The notes: generated from the sequence alone by a model not told the origin. A stretch of DNA of 64,000 nucleotides from Terriglobia bacterium (GCA_020073665.1 JAIQEU010000007.1:129001-193000); one strand, 5' to 3'; positions 6,243 to 15,720 are shown, counted from the first letter of the stretch. Made by a program: numbers and translations.

Positions 6243-9140
6243 ATGGCTCTGCAACGCAATCGCGAAGAGGTCGTCAACACCCAACTGGCCATTCTCATTT
6301 CCAGTCTGGGAGTAACGGCTGATGCCGAAACCATTCACGTTCATGGTCAACATCGCCCGGACGTTCTGTTTCAACTTCGCGGCTTACGTGTTGTGCTTGA
6401 AGGGAAATTCGCGGACCATCCGAATGCGGAGCAAGTCGTCCTCGAGGATGCCCGCAGGCGGGTCCGCAGTGGTATTGCCCACATAGCCGCAGCGGTCGTC
6501 TATCCTGCCGCCCTTCGCAATACCCGCACCACCAAGATGCTTGAGGCTCTTCACAATACAGAACTCAAGTACCGGATAGTCGCTGAGACGCACGAAACCG
6601 AAGATTGGTTTGAAGGGAGGCCCGCTTCGCTGATGGATGCTCTCCGGCATTCGCAGGAAGCGCTTACGAAAGACGACATCGTTGAACAGACCGCGACATC
6701 CTTGTCTTTGCGGTTGGAAGGTGTCGCAAGACTGTGGATGGGGCAAAAAGGTGCGTGCGACCGATTGTCGGAAATCCTTGGGCTGACGCCTCCCAGGGGT
6801 GAAAAGCCGGAAAAGGCGGAAGATCGCCGGGAAACCGCAGCCAAGGTTTCCGCGCTTGTCTTAGCCAACGCTTTCATTTTTCAGGAACAACTTGCACAGA
6901 CGGATGGACGCGTCACATCCTTACGCAAACTCGATAAGTTTAAGGATCTTGTAGGGTCTACTGCCAAGCATTGGAATTGGATTTGGGAGAACATCAACTA
7001 TGTCCCGATTTTCCAGCTTGGCGAGAGAGTATTGAATGAGCTGCCAGCGAGCGGGAACTCCGAAATCGCAACGCGGGCGCTTCTGACGGAAGCGATTGAC
7101 ATTTGTTCGAAGCAAGCGGCCCTTCGGCATGACCTGATGGGCCGTATCTATCACTGGCTTCTGCACCACGCCAAATATCTCGGCACCTACTACACATCGG
7201 TTTCGGCTGCCACTCTGCTTTTGAAACTGACTATCGCAGCGAAATGGAAACAGGATTTTAGCAATCCCGCTGAGCTTGCGAATTTCAAAGTCGCTGATCT
7301 CGCCTGTGGCACCGGAACCCTTTTGATGGCAACAGCTCAAGCAATCTCCGACGCTTATATCACGGTTCGAGCAGAGCGAAATCTCTCGCTCGACACCAAG
7401 GACATGTCTACGTTGCATCGTGCCCTCATGGAGAATGTGCTGCACGGGTACGACGTTCTTCCGTCAGCAGTCCACTTAACTGCCTCAACCCTCGCGATGC
7501 TTGCACCGGACGTGGCCTTCGTGCGAATGGGATTATTTGTTATGCCGCTCGGAATGGACCATGGCATTGCCAAACTAGGCAGTTTGGATTTCCTGACAAG
7601 CGATTCGGTTAAGACCCAGATGGCGCTCGATTACTCTCACATCGAATCCATCCGCACCGGAGCAGGCTTTTCGCAGGCAACCACAGCGGAACTGCCCAAG
7701 CTGGACCTGTGTGTGATGAACCCGCCCTTTGTTCGGAGTGTAGGCGGCAACCTATTGTTTGGATCACTGCCGGACGAGCGGGGCGGACTTCAAGCAGAAT
7801 TGAAACGGCGTGTGGGACAAATCGGGGCGAGCGCGACCGCCGGATTAGGCAGTGTATTTGTCGCGTTAGCCGACCGATGGCTGAAAACTGGAGGACGCCT
7901 TGCCTTCGTACTTCCCGCTGCGGTTGCCTCCGGTGAGGCATGGGCAGAGACACGACAACTGATTTCGGACCGTTATCACCTGGAAACAGTGGTATCGAGT
8001 CATGATGCAGAGCGCCAGAATTTCTCGGAGAACACAGACATATCTGAGGTTTTATTCATTGCGAGAAAGCGTGAGGAGGAGGCCCCTCCCGGACGGACGG
8101 TCTATATCAACCTGTGCCGAAATCCCCGTTCAATCCACGAAGCAATTGACCTCGCGAACCGAATCGTCCAAGTGCATAAGCCTGTGACCGTTGAAGGGGA
8201 GGGTATCTCCGCGATCAGTGGTCCGAGTGGCAGACTTGGTGAGATGGTTTCGCTCCCGCCAGCAAGCGGAGAACAAAACTGGTGTGGTGCACTCTTCGCC
8301 CAGACTGAGCTATTGCGCATCTACCGGACACTTGAGGAAAAAGCGCTTCGCATCCCTGGCAAAGGGCAAATTGTAGAACTCTCTCTATGCAGGTTGGATT
8401 CTCTCGGCGCCCTTGGTCCAGATCGCAAGCGTATCAGCGAGGGATTCAAGGTGACGAGGGATGATTGGACTCCATATCCTGGCTTCTGGGGGAATGACTC
8501 GGCCCGAGATGTCACGATTCGGCAAAAGCCAAATGTCCAACTCGCTGCGTGGCTGGAATCGCCTCGGGGCCCAAATTACGGAGCACATTTGTGGGAAAGA
8601 GCAGGGCGCATACTGCTGGTTGAACGCCTTCGTCTAAACACGCACCGAGTTATCGCAATTGGTTTTGACGAGGAAGTACTTGCGAATGTGTGGTGGGCTT
8701 TTAAACCAGACGGACTCAACGCTGAGCAACAGAAGGCATTGCTTCTTTGGCTCAATAGTTCGTTGTCAATTCTGCTCTGCTTCGGTCGCCGGGTCGTCAC
8801 TCAAGGAGCTTGGACGCAGCTGAAGCAACCCGCGTGGCAGTCGATGCCGGTTCTGGATGTGCGTGCGCTTTCGTCCAAGAAACTGAAGGAGCTGGCGGCC
8901 ATCTACGACCATTTCTCAGTTGAAGACCTGAAAGCTCTCTCGCAACTCAAAACTGATGTTGTCCGTTTCGAGATCGACCTCGCGGTCCGCACAGCGCTAG
9001 GCATACCTGAACTGACGTTCGTTCGTGACTTACTGGATCGAGAACCGGGAATGACGGCTGTAGGTATCGCGACGCGAAACAATATTCCCGATGATGCCCC
9101 TGAAGATGAAGAGGAGGCCGAGGAGGCAGAACTATTTTGA
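6243..9140 (+). CDS. Type IIG restriction-modification enzyme (nuclease-adenine methyltransferase fusion)
   Basis: 965 residues. The N-terminus has a PD-(D/E)xK-type nuclease signature: Pro39-Asp40 followed by Glu53-Gly-Lys55 (RPDV...VVLEGKF). The centre is an N6-adenine methyltransferase: motif I DLACGTGT at residues 352-359 for S-adenosylmethionine binding and motif IV NPPF at 493-496 for catalysis. The C-terminal 300 residues are probably the target recognition domain. A single polypeptide that both cuts and methylates is the type IIG plan, and the length fits (about 900-1100). It would protect the host and the element from foreign DNA and may stabilise the element by post-segregational killing; both are inference. 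AAGG precedes the ATG. It is convergent with the casposase gene, 129 bp away. Confidence 0.85.
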   Translation: MALQRNREEVVNTQLAILISSLGVTADAETIHVHGQHRPDVLFQLRGLRVVLEGKFADHPNAEQVVLEDARRRVRSGIAHIAAAVVYPAALRNTRTTKMLEALHNTELKYRIVAETHETEDWFEGRPASLMDALRHSQEALTKDDIVEQTATSLSLRLEGVARLWMGQKGACDRLSEILGLTPPRGEKPEKAEDRRETAAKVSALVLANAFIFQEQLAQTDGRVTSLRKLDKFKDLVGSTAKHWNWIWENINYVPIFQLGERVLNELPASGNSEIATRALLTEAIDICSKQAALRHDLMGRIYHWLLHHAKYLGTYYTSVSAATLLLKLTIAAKWKQDFSNPAELANFKVADLACGTGTLLMATAQAISDAYITVRAERNLSLDTKDMSTLHRALMENVLHGYDVLPSAVHLTASTLAMLAPDVAFVRMGLFVMPLGMDHGIAKLGSLDFLTSDSVKTQMALDYSHIESIRTGAGFSQATTAELPKLDLCVMNPPFVRSVGGNLLFGSLPDERGGLQAELKRRVGQIGASATAGLGSVFVALADRWLKTGGRLAFVLPAAVASGEAWAETRQLISDRYHLETVVSSHDAERQNFSENTDISEVLFIARKREEEAPPGRTVYINLCRNPRSIHEAIDLANRIVQVHKPVTVEGEGISAISGPSGRLGEMVSLPPASGEQNWCGALFAQTELLRIYRTLEEKALRIPGKGQIVELSLCRLDSLGALGPDRKRISEGFKVTRDDWTPYPGFWGNDSARDVTIRQKPNVQLAAWLESPRGPNYGAHLWERAGRILLVERLRLNTHRVIAIGFDEEVLANVWWAFKPDGLNAEQQKALLLWLNSSLSILLCFGRRVVTQGAWTQLKQPAWQSMPVLDVRALSSKKLKELAAIYDHFSVEDLKALSQLKTDVVRFEIDLAVRTALGIPELTFVRDLLDREPGMTAVGIATRNNIPDDAPEDEEEAEEAELF

Positions 9141-9237
9141 ATTTTTCGCAAACTGGTATTTGTTGGATATTGCCATTGCTGGAAAAGACTACTTCCGCGC
9201 GGACAGAAAGCCTTACTGGTGGTGCTAGAAGTCGTAC

Positions 9238-9267
9238 AAAAATATACCGCGTGCTGTGGTTGCACGC
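9238..9267 (-). terminator. Probable intrinsic terminator of the casposase gene
   Basis: Read on the minus strand just past the casposase stop: stem gcgtgc, seven-base loop, gcacgc, then a U-rich run (ggtatattttt). The stem is only 6 bp, so strength is uncertain. Confidence 0.45.
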
Positions 9268-9269
9268 TG

Positions 9270-10817
9270 TTAAGAGTCAGTTGCTCGCCCGCCCTCCGAA
9301 ACGCCAACCAGTTTCGCCAGCGCCAGCCAATGCCTCGGATGCGGGCGGTAGCCTTGACGGACCTTGCCCGCGTACCAACGTGAGACACCAATCAGTGATC
9401 GAATAGCAGATGTTGGAAGGTTCGCGAGCAGCGGCTGGATTTGTTGCGAGAACACTTCGCTCGTAAGCCAAGCTGGTTGTCTCGAAGCGTCCCATGCCGA
9501 GCAGGCCTGGGCATGCCGTTGCCGCGAGGCTACATGTTTGGCACGAGCTCCCGTGCTTCGTGCAGCCACTCGGCCGAGGCTCGCGGCACTAATCAAGCGT
9601 TCCTTTGCTCCGCCAATGGCACAATCAGCGCAATTAGTGCGTCCGTTTCGGATAGTTTTCCCGCATCCGCGACAGACATTCTCTCTGCGTGGTGGTGAAA
9701 CTGGTGAAGGCAACGGCGACCCGCCTTTTGCCGCGCGTTTGTGGCGCTGAGTTAGGCGGGTAGGTAGTGCAGCACCGCTTGGTTTGCGCCTTCCCGACCA
9801 AAGTGTCCAGGCAATCCATTCAGCCATCGGTGCGACCGCGCGGCCCCAAGTTGGCGCTGTTACAGAAAGCTTGATTGCGAGCTGAGCCATGAGGCGGCAA
9901 TTCCCGTCTCGTCGCTCTAAAAACCATTCTCGCTTCAGGGGTTCACGCGTGATCCAATCGAGCAAAAACGCGTCCACCTGGGGCCGCACAGCCTCCATGA
10001 GATCACAAGCAAGGCTATCGCGAGCCGGGGCGTCTACGTGGAGAACTCCAATGCCAGGATCAAGGCCTAGAGCGGCAGCGGCTAACCGGGATTCACTTTC
10101 CAAGACTGCGTAAAGATAGTTGAGTATGGCATTCGGCGGGTTAACCGCTAGGCGAGGCGAGCCGGTTAAGGGCGATACGCGAGCGCCAAAAGAACGCCAG
10201 TGATCCGGCACGCGGGCCTCGTCCTTCCTTGGAAAAGTGATGGGCAATGTGCGCCATGCAGCCCAGTAAGCGCCAGCCGCCTTTGATTCAATTTGGCGAA
10301 TGGATTCGGGCGAGTCACTCATCTCCAATGCCGCCCGGCAGCGAGAAATTGCGTCGGCGGCTTGAGTTGCAAGCAATTTGTAGCGCGCAACCCGCTCCTG
10401 CCCCGCAAGCTTCCTGTCGATCAGTTCCCGAGCGATCAGGATGGCGGCTCCCGAGTGATGTGCCAGAGCCTGCGCGCGTCGAAGCCGGGCGTCGGACGGG
10501 TAAACCGGACCAGTGGTCAAGACTACGGCCCCGTCGCGCTGCAGCATGACGAAAGACGCCTTTTGGTCCGCCAGCCAGCGGAGAGCCTCCAGGGTAACGA
10601 GGCCGTCACTGCCGATCATGACCAGCCTCTTTAGGCCATGATTTACGCGTGGCAGTCGGATTGTCCGCCGCTCGTCGGCGATCCCATCGTGCAACAGGAG
10701 ATGGCCCGCGTGCATTTGGACGCGAATGCCATAACCAGCGAGGGTGAGGACGCCGTGCCGGGGTACCAGTGAATTGTGAGTTTGGGGAAGTTGGTATAGT
10801 TTTTTGGTAGCTGCCAT
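9270..10817 (-). CDS. Casposase: Cas1-family integrase with zinc ribbon and HTH
   Basis: 515 residues. Residues 1-340 are a complete Cas1: GLVTLEALRWLADQ beta-rich N-terminus, then the all-helical catalytic lobe. The metal-binding residues are present: Glu177 (IRQIESKAA), His260 (GVLHVD), Asp272 and Glu275 (CDLMEAVRP). Residues 382-399 form a CxxC-x10-CxxC zinc ribbon, and residues 435-500 a helix-turn-helix-like domain ending in HPRHW. A C-terminal HTH is typical of casposases and absent from ordinary CRISPR Cas1. Cas1 integrases join 3' ends to target DNA and make staggered duplications; here the expected substrates are the 38-bp ends. There is no cas2 or CRISPR nearby. The start has GGAGGA upstream. 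The gene is divergent from the replication module across about 150 bp. A host-domesticated Cas1-solo would be the alternative. Confidence 0.93.
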   Translation of the reverse strand: MAATKKLYQLPQTHNSLVPRHGVLTLAGYGIRVQMHAGHLLLHDGIADERRTIRLPRVNHGLKRLVMIGSDGLVTLEALRWLADQKASFVMLQRDGAVVLTTGPVYPSDARLRRAQALAHHSGAAILIARELIDRKLAGQERVARYKLLATQAADAISRCRAALEMSDSPESIRQIESKAAGAYWAAWRTLPITFPRKDEARVPDHWRSFGARVSPLTGSPRLAVNPPNAILNYLYAVLESESRLAAAALGLDPGIGVLHVDAPARDSLACDLMEAVRPQVDAFLLDWITREPLKREWFLERRDGNCRLMAQLAIKLSVTAPTWGRAVAPMAEWIAWTLWSGRRKPSGAALPTRLTQRHKRAAKGGSPLPSPVSPPRRENVCRGCGKTIRNGRTNCADCAIGGAKERLISAASLGRVAARSTGARAKHVASRQRHAQACSAWDASRQPAWLTSEVFSQQIQPLLANLPTSAIRSLIGVSRWYAGKVRQGYRPHPRHWLALAKLVGVSEGGRATDS

Positions 10818-10971
10818 TGGAGCATTCCTCCGATGGTGGTCAGGGCTTGTCGGCTGCTAGTAACAGACGGCAGGCCCGCTTGATACCGCTATCTCATTGT
10901 ACATCAACTAGATAGAAGATTCACGTGTAGAGTTTTGGTCCGACCATGTGTACTGTGGCCTAGGTAACAGA

Positions 10972-11757
10972 ATGAATCGCGCACATCTCCCCTACCGACA
11001 AGAATTCATATACACACAGGACCCCTTGCCGCATTCTGTCGCTTGGTTTAAATGGGAATTCCTCCGTCGAAATCCCGGCTATGGGCGTGACTACAAGAAA
11101 TTCAAAGTCAAGTTCGGGGAATGGTTCAGACAAAGAGGTTATTGGTACGACTACGATCGCCGACAAGATGAGTGGAGCGGGGTGGACGAAGACTATTTTT
11201 ACGATGAGATAGCACCTGAGATAGCCCGCCTTTGCCGAAAGTGGCAGATTGGGAATCTATTCCCTCCTAGCTGGCAATTCAGCAGGAAAAACGGAACCCG
11301 GAAGGTCGGCTCCCGGGAGCTTGGCCCGCCTACGGGGATCGCTCCCGAGTTGAATTGGGACGTCACCTACATGCAGCAACTACTTGAGATGGGGTTTACT
11401 GGTACAGCCGATTCGGCATTTCGGTATCGCAATATGCTGAGGGTGGAATTTGATTTGGACCGACCACTGAAGGATCTGGTGGAATACTCACGGTACGTCT
11501 TGATCCGGGCAATCGAAAACTACAAAAAAGAAGAGATGCAGGACCTAGGCTTCAAAACTCCGAAGAGCCGCCGTCGGTTAGAGGATTACGAGACGCACCT
11601 GAAGATTTGGGATCTCCGCAAAAAGAAAAAGACTGTGACGCAGATCGCCGAAATTGTTTTTCCTAATGAAATCCGAGACAGTGCGCTGCAGAAAGTTCGC
11701 GACCACCTCCGAGCAACCCAGAAACTGATCTCAGGCGGTTACGCAGAAATAAGGTGA
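10972..11757 (+). CDS. Regulator-like protein with predicted C-terminal HTH
   Basis: 261 residues from ATG 10972; a GTG at 10948 is also in frame. The N-terminal segment (AWFKWEFLRRNPGYGRDYKKF) resembles the transcriptional-regulator-like domain of DUF6499 proteins found on plasmids and integrative elements. The C-terminal 70 residues (about 190-261) are basic and contain TVTQIAEIVFP and a helix-rich end, suggestive of an HTH. It is transcribed divergently from the casposase, a classical position for a regulator of the integrase promoter, and leads the replication module. The function is inferred from context; I do not recognise a named family with certainty. Confidence 0.6.
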   Translation: MNRAHLPYRQEFIYTQDPLPHSVAWFKWEFLRRNPGYGRDYKKFKVKFGEWFRQRGYWYDYDRRQDEWSGVDEDYFYDEIAPEIARLCRKWQIGNLFPPSWQFSRKNGTRKVGSRELGPPTGIAPELNWDVTYMQQLLEMGFTGTADSAFRYRNMLRVEFDLDRPLKDLVEYSRYVLIRAIENYKKEEMQDLGFKTPKSRRRLEDYETHLKIWDLRKKKKTVTQIAEIVFPNEIRDSALQKVRDHLRATQKLISGGYAEIR

Positions 11758-11826
11758 CTCCCTTATATCTTCTAGATTCTTTTTGGGCCCCATGGAATTC
11801 TGTGGATGGTCCTGAAAGGTCTATAG

Positions 11827-12312
11827 ATGGTCGCCCGTCGCAATTCAAGCCAATCCAGGCTCTCCGAGCGCAGCTTCGCTGCCCGTGATCGTGCGTTGCA
11901 CGCTCTGGCTGATATGCGGCATGGTGCTTCCCCGTCCGAAGCAGCGCGCGACAATGGCGTAACCCTACGAACGATCAAGAAGTACGTCAACGCGGCGCTC
12001 GTACAAGATCGTCCGGGCGGACGACTACGGGCAACAAAGGCCGACCGCCTTGTTCGCTACGTGCAAATACCAGGTCCGATCGGTCCTGTTGAAATAAAAG
12101 TTCGCGGTTCGAAGCAGGCGACTGACGCCGCAAAATATAATGCAGCAGTCAGCAGGTTTCTAAGTGGCGATCTTAACGCCTTAGCTCCGTGGCATGGAAA
12201 GAAGATCGGTGGCGTCGACGTTATAACATCGGGAATTTTCCTTAAAAAGCTCGCCCAAAAGGAAGTTCTTCCGCATTCTCTCTACCGCGCCCTCTCCGGC
12301 GGTATAGCATGA
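11827..12312 (+). CDS. HTH protein of the replication module
   Basis: 161 residues. Residues about 33-53 (ASPSEAARDNGVTLRTIKKYV) form a clear helix-turn-helix of the resolvase/MarR-like linear type. The N-terminus is basic; the C-terminal half is not recognised. The stop codon overlaps the next start by 4 bp (ATGA), so it is translationally coupled to the HNH-like protein and the polymerase. Casposons regularly carry an HTH protein next to PolB. A role in binding ends, controlling copy number or repressing the operon is possible but unproven. Confidence 0.7.
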   Translation: MVARRNSSQSRLSERSFAARDRALHALADMRHGASPSEAARDNGVTLRTIKKYVNAALVQDRPGGRLRATKADRLVRYVQIPGPIGPVEIKVRGSKQATDAAKYNAAVSRFLSGDLNALAPWHGKKIGGVDVITSGIFLKKLAQKEVLPHSLYRALSGGIA

Positions 12313-12605
12313 GCGCCCCTCCCCAGTGCAAGAAGTGTACACGCCGATGCTGCGCTATTTGTGGATCAACCAAGGACGTCGAGGAACACCATCTGGGGGG
12401 ACGTAACCATGCTGCGTACTTCACAATTCCCCTCTGCCGCGTCCATCACGAGGCGGTCACCATCCTCATTGCACGGGCACGAGTAAGCATGCAGCCGACC
12501 AGTGATACAGCCGAACGTGCGAGGCTTGCGCGGCAGGCAGTATATGTTTTTCTCTGGTTTCTTGATGATGCAGTCACAGCTAATCCCAGGAGTAAAAAAG
12601 CATGA
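12309..12605 (+). CDS. Small HNH-like zinc protein
   Basis: 98 residues with CKKC and CAIC pairs near the N-terminus, then EEHHLGG and LCRVHHEAV. This is the Cys/His spacing of a compact HNH (beta-beta-alpha metal) nuclease: HH in the first strand and C..HH at the end. The middle Asn of a canonical HNH is replaced or displaced (GGRNHAAYF). Four-bp overlaps link it to both neighbours. An HNH nuclease is a recurrent component of casposons, where it may nick DNA during excision or repair; that role is inferred. Confidence 0.65.
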   Translation: MSAPPQCKKCTRRCCAICGSTKDVEEHHLGGRNHAAYFTIPLCRVHHEAVTILIARARVSMQPTSDTAERARLARQAVYVFLWFLDDAVTANPRSKKA

Positions 12606-12805
12606 CAAAACGAGTAAGAGTCGAGCACATCTTAATTGAAAAAGTCGAACTAGACTATGCCCGAACATTGTGCGGAAGAATCATCTATTACCCGGGAGCT
12701 ACCTTTGGCACCTACCCTAATTTGGATTACTTCAGGCACAATCATCCAGATTGCCAGGACTGTCTGCGGAAACACTTTCCCCCCGAACATAGGAGCCAAC
12801 GGTGA
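12602..12805 (+). CDS. Small Cys/His-containing protein, coupled to PolB
   Basis: 67 residues. The start (ATGA) and stop (GTGA) both overlap neighbours by 4 bp. The C-terminal part has HNHPDCQDC and an upstream Cys (TLCGRI), which could bind a metal. There is no recognised family. Strict translational coupling to the polymerase argues that it is real and functionally linked to replication, for example as an accessory or priming factor; this is speculation from position. Confidence 0.6.
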   Translation: MTKRVRVEHILIEKVELDYARTLCGRIIYYPGATFGTYPNLDYFRHNHPDCQDCLRKHFPPEHRSQR

Positions 12806-15720
12806 CGAGCGAAAAGCACGACATTTTTCTGCGGGCTCTTGCGGTTGCGCCCGACAAGAAGAAGCGCAAAGGTAGCACAGCTGCAGGAGATGATCCCAAG
12901 TGGCCAGAGATCGCGCTTGTATTTGACACTGAAACCCGCACCACAGCGGATCAGTCCCTGACCTTCGGCGTGTATCGGCTGTGCAAGCTAGTGGATGACA
13001 ATTACCTAGTCACAGAAGAGGGAATTTTCTGTGCTGACGATCTGCCCGCAAAAGATCGCAAGGCGCTGGACAATTACATGGGTAGCGCAGTTTCCGATGT
13101 GGCATCCTTTCCGCCACGATTCCCGCTATACTCCCGCTCCGAGTTCATGAAACGAGTGTTCTGGCCAGCGATAAAGTACCAGGGAGCGCTGGTAGTGGGG
13201 TTCAACCTGCCGTTCGACTTGGCGCGCCTCGCGCTCGATTGGACTAGAGGCGACAAAGACGAATGGTCGCTGACGATGTCGCAGTATCCAGACGGAACAG
13301 AAAATCGGAATTATCCCCGCGTAACAATTCAACCAATCGACAGCAAGAAGGCGTTCATCAAGCTGGTGCCGCCATGGAAGCCAGCGGAATGGAAAGACAA
13401 AGGCATGGCGCATTTCCTCGATCTGCGGACCCTCGCATGGGCGCTATACAACCAATCGTTTTCGCTCAGGACACTCTGCGAAGAACTGAAAACCGAACAT
13501 AAGAAACTGGACCATGAGCCAACCGGGAAGGTGACTCCTGAAGAAATCGACTATGCCCGGCAGGACGGGCGCTGTACCGTGGACGCACTCAACGAGTTAA
13601 AACGGGAATTCGACCAGCACCCCATCGGCCTCAAACCCTACAACGCATACTCCCCCGCATCGGTGGCCAAATCCTACCTGGATCAAATGGGAATCATCCC
13701 GCCAGAGGGGAAGTTCGATGTCCCCGATGAAATACTCGGCATTGCCATGCAGGGCTATTACGGCGGCCGCTCTGAAACCCGCATACGCGGCTCAGAGGTG
13801 CCCGTCGTGCCTGTGGATTTTACCAGCGAATATCCAAGCTGCTGCGCTCTCTTGGGCCTGTTCGATGTCCTGACAGCCGAGAGCGTGAGCTTTGACGATG
13901 ATACCGAGAATGTGCGTAGATTCCTGAACCGCACCACTCTTGATGGCTGCTTTGAGCCTGCGGTGTGGGAGTGCTACCGTTTCTTTGCCCTCGTGAAGCC
14001 CGATGACGACATCCTGCCCGTGCGCGCCGTGTACAACCAGGTCACCCAGAACATCGGTAACAACTATCTCACGTCCGACACGCCGCTGTGGTTTGCTGGC
14101 CCCGACCTGATTGCATCCGTGATCCGAACTGGCAGGGTACCACACATCCTCCGGGCTATCCGCATGGTACCGCACGGCAAGCAAGCCGGAATGCGGAGTG
14201 TAAACCTTCGAGGCATGGTTGAGATTGATCCGTACCAGGATGATCTATTCTGCAGAGTAATCGAACAACGTAAACTGCACAAAGCAGACGAAGCGCTTTA
14301 CTACTGGCTCAAGATCTTTGCGAATTCCATCTATGGCTTCTTCGTTGAACTGAATCCCGAAATAGAGAATGGCAATGTAGCGGTCAAAGTGTTCTCGGGA
14401 GAGAAGACTTTTACCGATAATTCGGATGTGATCGAGAAACCAGGAGCGTGGTTCTTTCCGCCCTTAGCTTCCCTTATTACGTCTGGCGGTCGCCTACTGC
14501 TCGCCATGACAGAAGCGTGTGTAGAGGAAAAGAAAGGAACATATCTTTTTTGCGACACGGATTCGCTCGCAATCGTAGCCTCTAAAAAGGGCGGACCGCT
14601 TCATATCCCAGGCAGCAAAGGTGTCCTGATTCTCTCGTGGGCCCAAGTGCAGGCCATCGTCCATAAATTTGCTGCGTTGAATCCCTATGATCGCAGGATT
14701 GTGAAAGGTTCAATCCTGAATCTCGTGGACGCGAACTACGCTGACTCAGACCCAAAAAACCCGCAGCGCCAGTTGTACGGGTACAGCATCGCAGCGAAGC
14801 GCTATACCCTGTACGTAAGGATAGGCCAGAACGACATCAAGATCATTGATCCGAAGGCGCACGGCATCGGCTTCCTGTATCCGCCCAAGGATTCCCCGAA
14901 GGACTGGGAAGAAGCTGTGCCGCAGTGGATTTACGAAATGTGGGACCACATCGTACGGGGCGCACTAAAGCTAAAGCGCAAGAAACCGTCCTGGCTCAAT
15001 CTCCCTCAAATGATGCGCCTGACCATCACTACGTACAATGTTTTGGAAATGCTTGGGGAATGGAAAATCGCTCGCCCGTACAATTTTCTTCTTTTGCCGA
15101 TGGTTGATCCAACCTTTGGCTATGCGTTTTACAGGCGTGCAAATGAAAAAGTCCTGCTCATAACCGAATTCTCATCCAAGCAGGACCGCTGGTTTGACAT
15201 GAAATGCGTAAACATTCATAGCGGCAAGAAGTACAAAATGGTGGATTGCACAAAAGAGACAAATCCTCCGTACAACGTGGTGTTTCCATCACAATTCGCG
15301 CGCCTCTTGATCGAGTACCAGGAGCATCCCGAAGCCAAGAGCCTCGCGCCCGACGGTAGCCCATGCGAGGCAGGCACGCGCGGACTACTACAGCGTGCGC
15401 ACGTCACAGCCGGGGAGTTTCGCTACGTGGGCAAGGAAACAGATCGCAAGTGGGAAGAGGGTGACGACATCTCCGTTTTGGAGTTCAAGACTACCGAGTA
15501 CGGTAGATCGAAAAAAGTACTTGCAAGCGAGGAAGTCAAGAACGGTATCAAGAAAATTGGCATCAACAAATGCGCTCGCGAGAGTGGATTTGATCGCAAG
15601 AATTTCGTTAGAAAAGTAGTTCGAGATATTCCCGTGAAACGTAAGTCGTACGATGAATTTGTGCGCTGGCTTCACGCCTACAAATCACACGCCAGTGCCG
15701 GGGAAGGGATTCTGAAATGA
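12802..15720 (+). CDS. Family-B DNA polymerase of the casposon
   Basis: 972 residues from a GTG start overlapping the previous gene. The 3'-5' exonuclease has Exo I DxE (Asp42, Glu44 in VFDTET), Exo II NxxFD (Asn135-Asp139) and Exo III YxxxD (Tyr251-Asp255). Polymerase motifs: A DFTSEYPS at 339-346, B KIFANSIYG at 504-512, C CDTDS at 584-588, and a thumb KRY at 666-668. Motif A has Glu where the usual DxxSLYP has Leu, an oddity of the subfamily. The last 250 residues are not standard; the end (INKCARESGFDRKNF region) looks HTH-like. Family-B polymerases are rare in bacterial chromosomes outside polB and phages; with Cas1 and terminal repeats this is the self-synthesis module. Whether it is protein- or RNA-primed cannot be told here. 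Confidence 0.92.
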   Translation: MTSEKHDIFLRALAVAPDKKKRKGSTAAGDDPKWPEIALVFDTETRTTADQSLTFGVYRLCKLVDDNYLVTEEGIFCADDLPAKDRKALDNYMGSAVSDVASFPPRFPLYSRSEFMKRVFWPAIKYQGALVVGFNLPFDLARLALDWTRGDKDEWSLTMSQYPDGTENRNYPRVTIQPIDSKKAFIKLVPPWKPAEWKDKGMAHFLDLRTLAWALYNQSFSLRTLCEELKTEHKKLDHEPTGKVTPEEIDYARQDGRCTVDALNELKREFDQHPIGLKPYNAYSPASVAKSYLDQMGIIPPEGKFDVPDEILGIAMQGYYGGRSETRIRGSEVPVVPVDFTSEYPSCCALLGLFDVLTAESVSFDDDTENVRRFLNRTTLDGCFEPAVWECYRFFALVKPDDDILPVRAVYNQVTQNIGNNYLTSDTPLWFAGPDLIASVIRTGRVPHILRAIRMVPHGKQAGMRSVNLRGMVEIDPYQDDLFCRVIEQRKLHKADEALYYWLKIFANSIYGFFVELNPEIENGNVAVKVFSGEKTFTDNSDVIEKPGAWFFPPLASLITSGGRLLLAMTEACVEEKKGTYLFCDTDSLAIVASKKGGPLHIPGSKGVLILSWAQVQAIVHKFAALNPYDRRIVKGSILNLVDANYADSDPKNPQRQLYGYSIAAKRYTLYVRIGQNDIKIIDPKAHGIGFLYPPKDSPKDWEEAVPQWIYEMWDHIVRGALKLKRKKPSWLNLPQMMRLTITTYNVLEMLGEWKIARPYNFLLLPMVDPTFGYAFYRRANEKVLLITEFSSKQDRWFDMKCVNIHSGKKYKMVDCTKETNPPYNVVFPSQFARLLIEYQEHPEAKSLAPDGSPCEAGTRGLLQRAHVTAGEFRYVGKETDRKWEEGDDISVLEFKTTEYGRSKKVLASEEVKNGIKKIGINKCARESGFDRKNFVRKVVRDIPVKRKSYDEFVRWLHAYKSHASAGEGILK

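Noticed and set aside
9137-9406. 89-codon plus-strand ORF overlapping the casposase 3' end
   Set aside because: Antisense to the conserved casposase tail; no motif.
9270-10817. Annotation as a CRISPR adaptation gene
   Set aside because: No cas2, effector genes, leader or repeat-spacer array is visible in 64 kb; the terminal repeats and PolB favour casposon.
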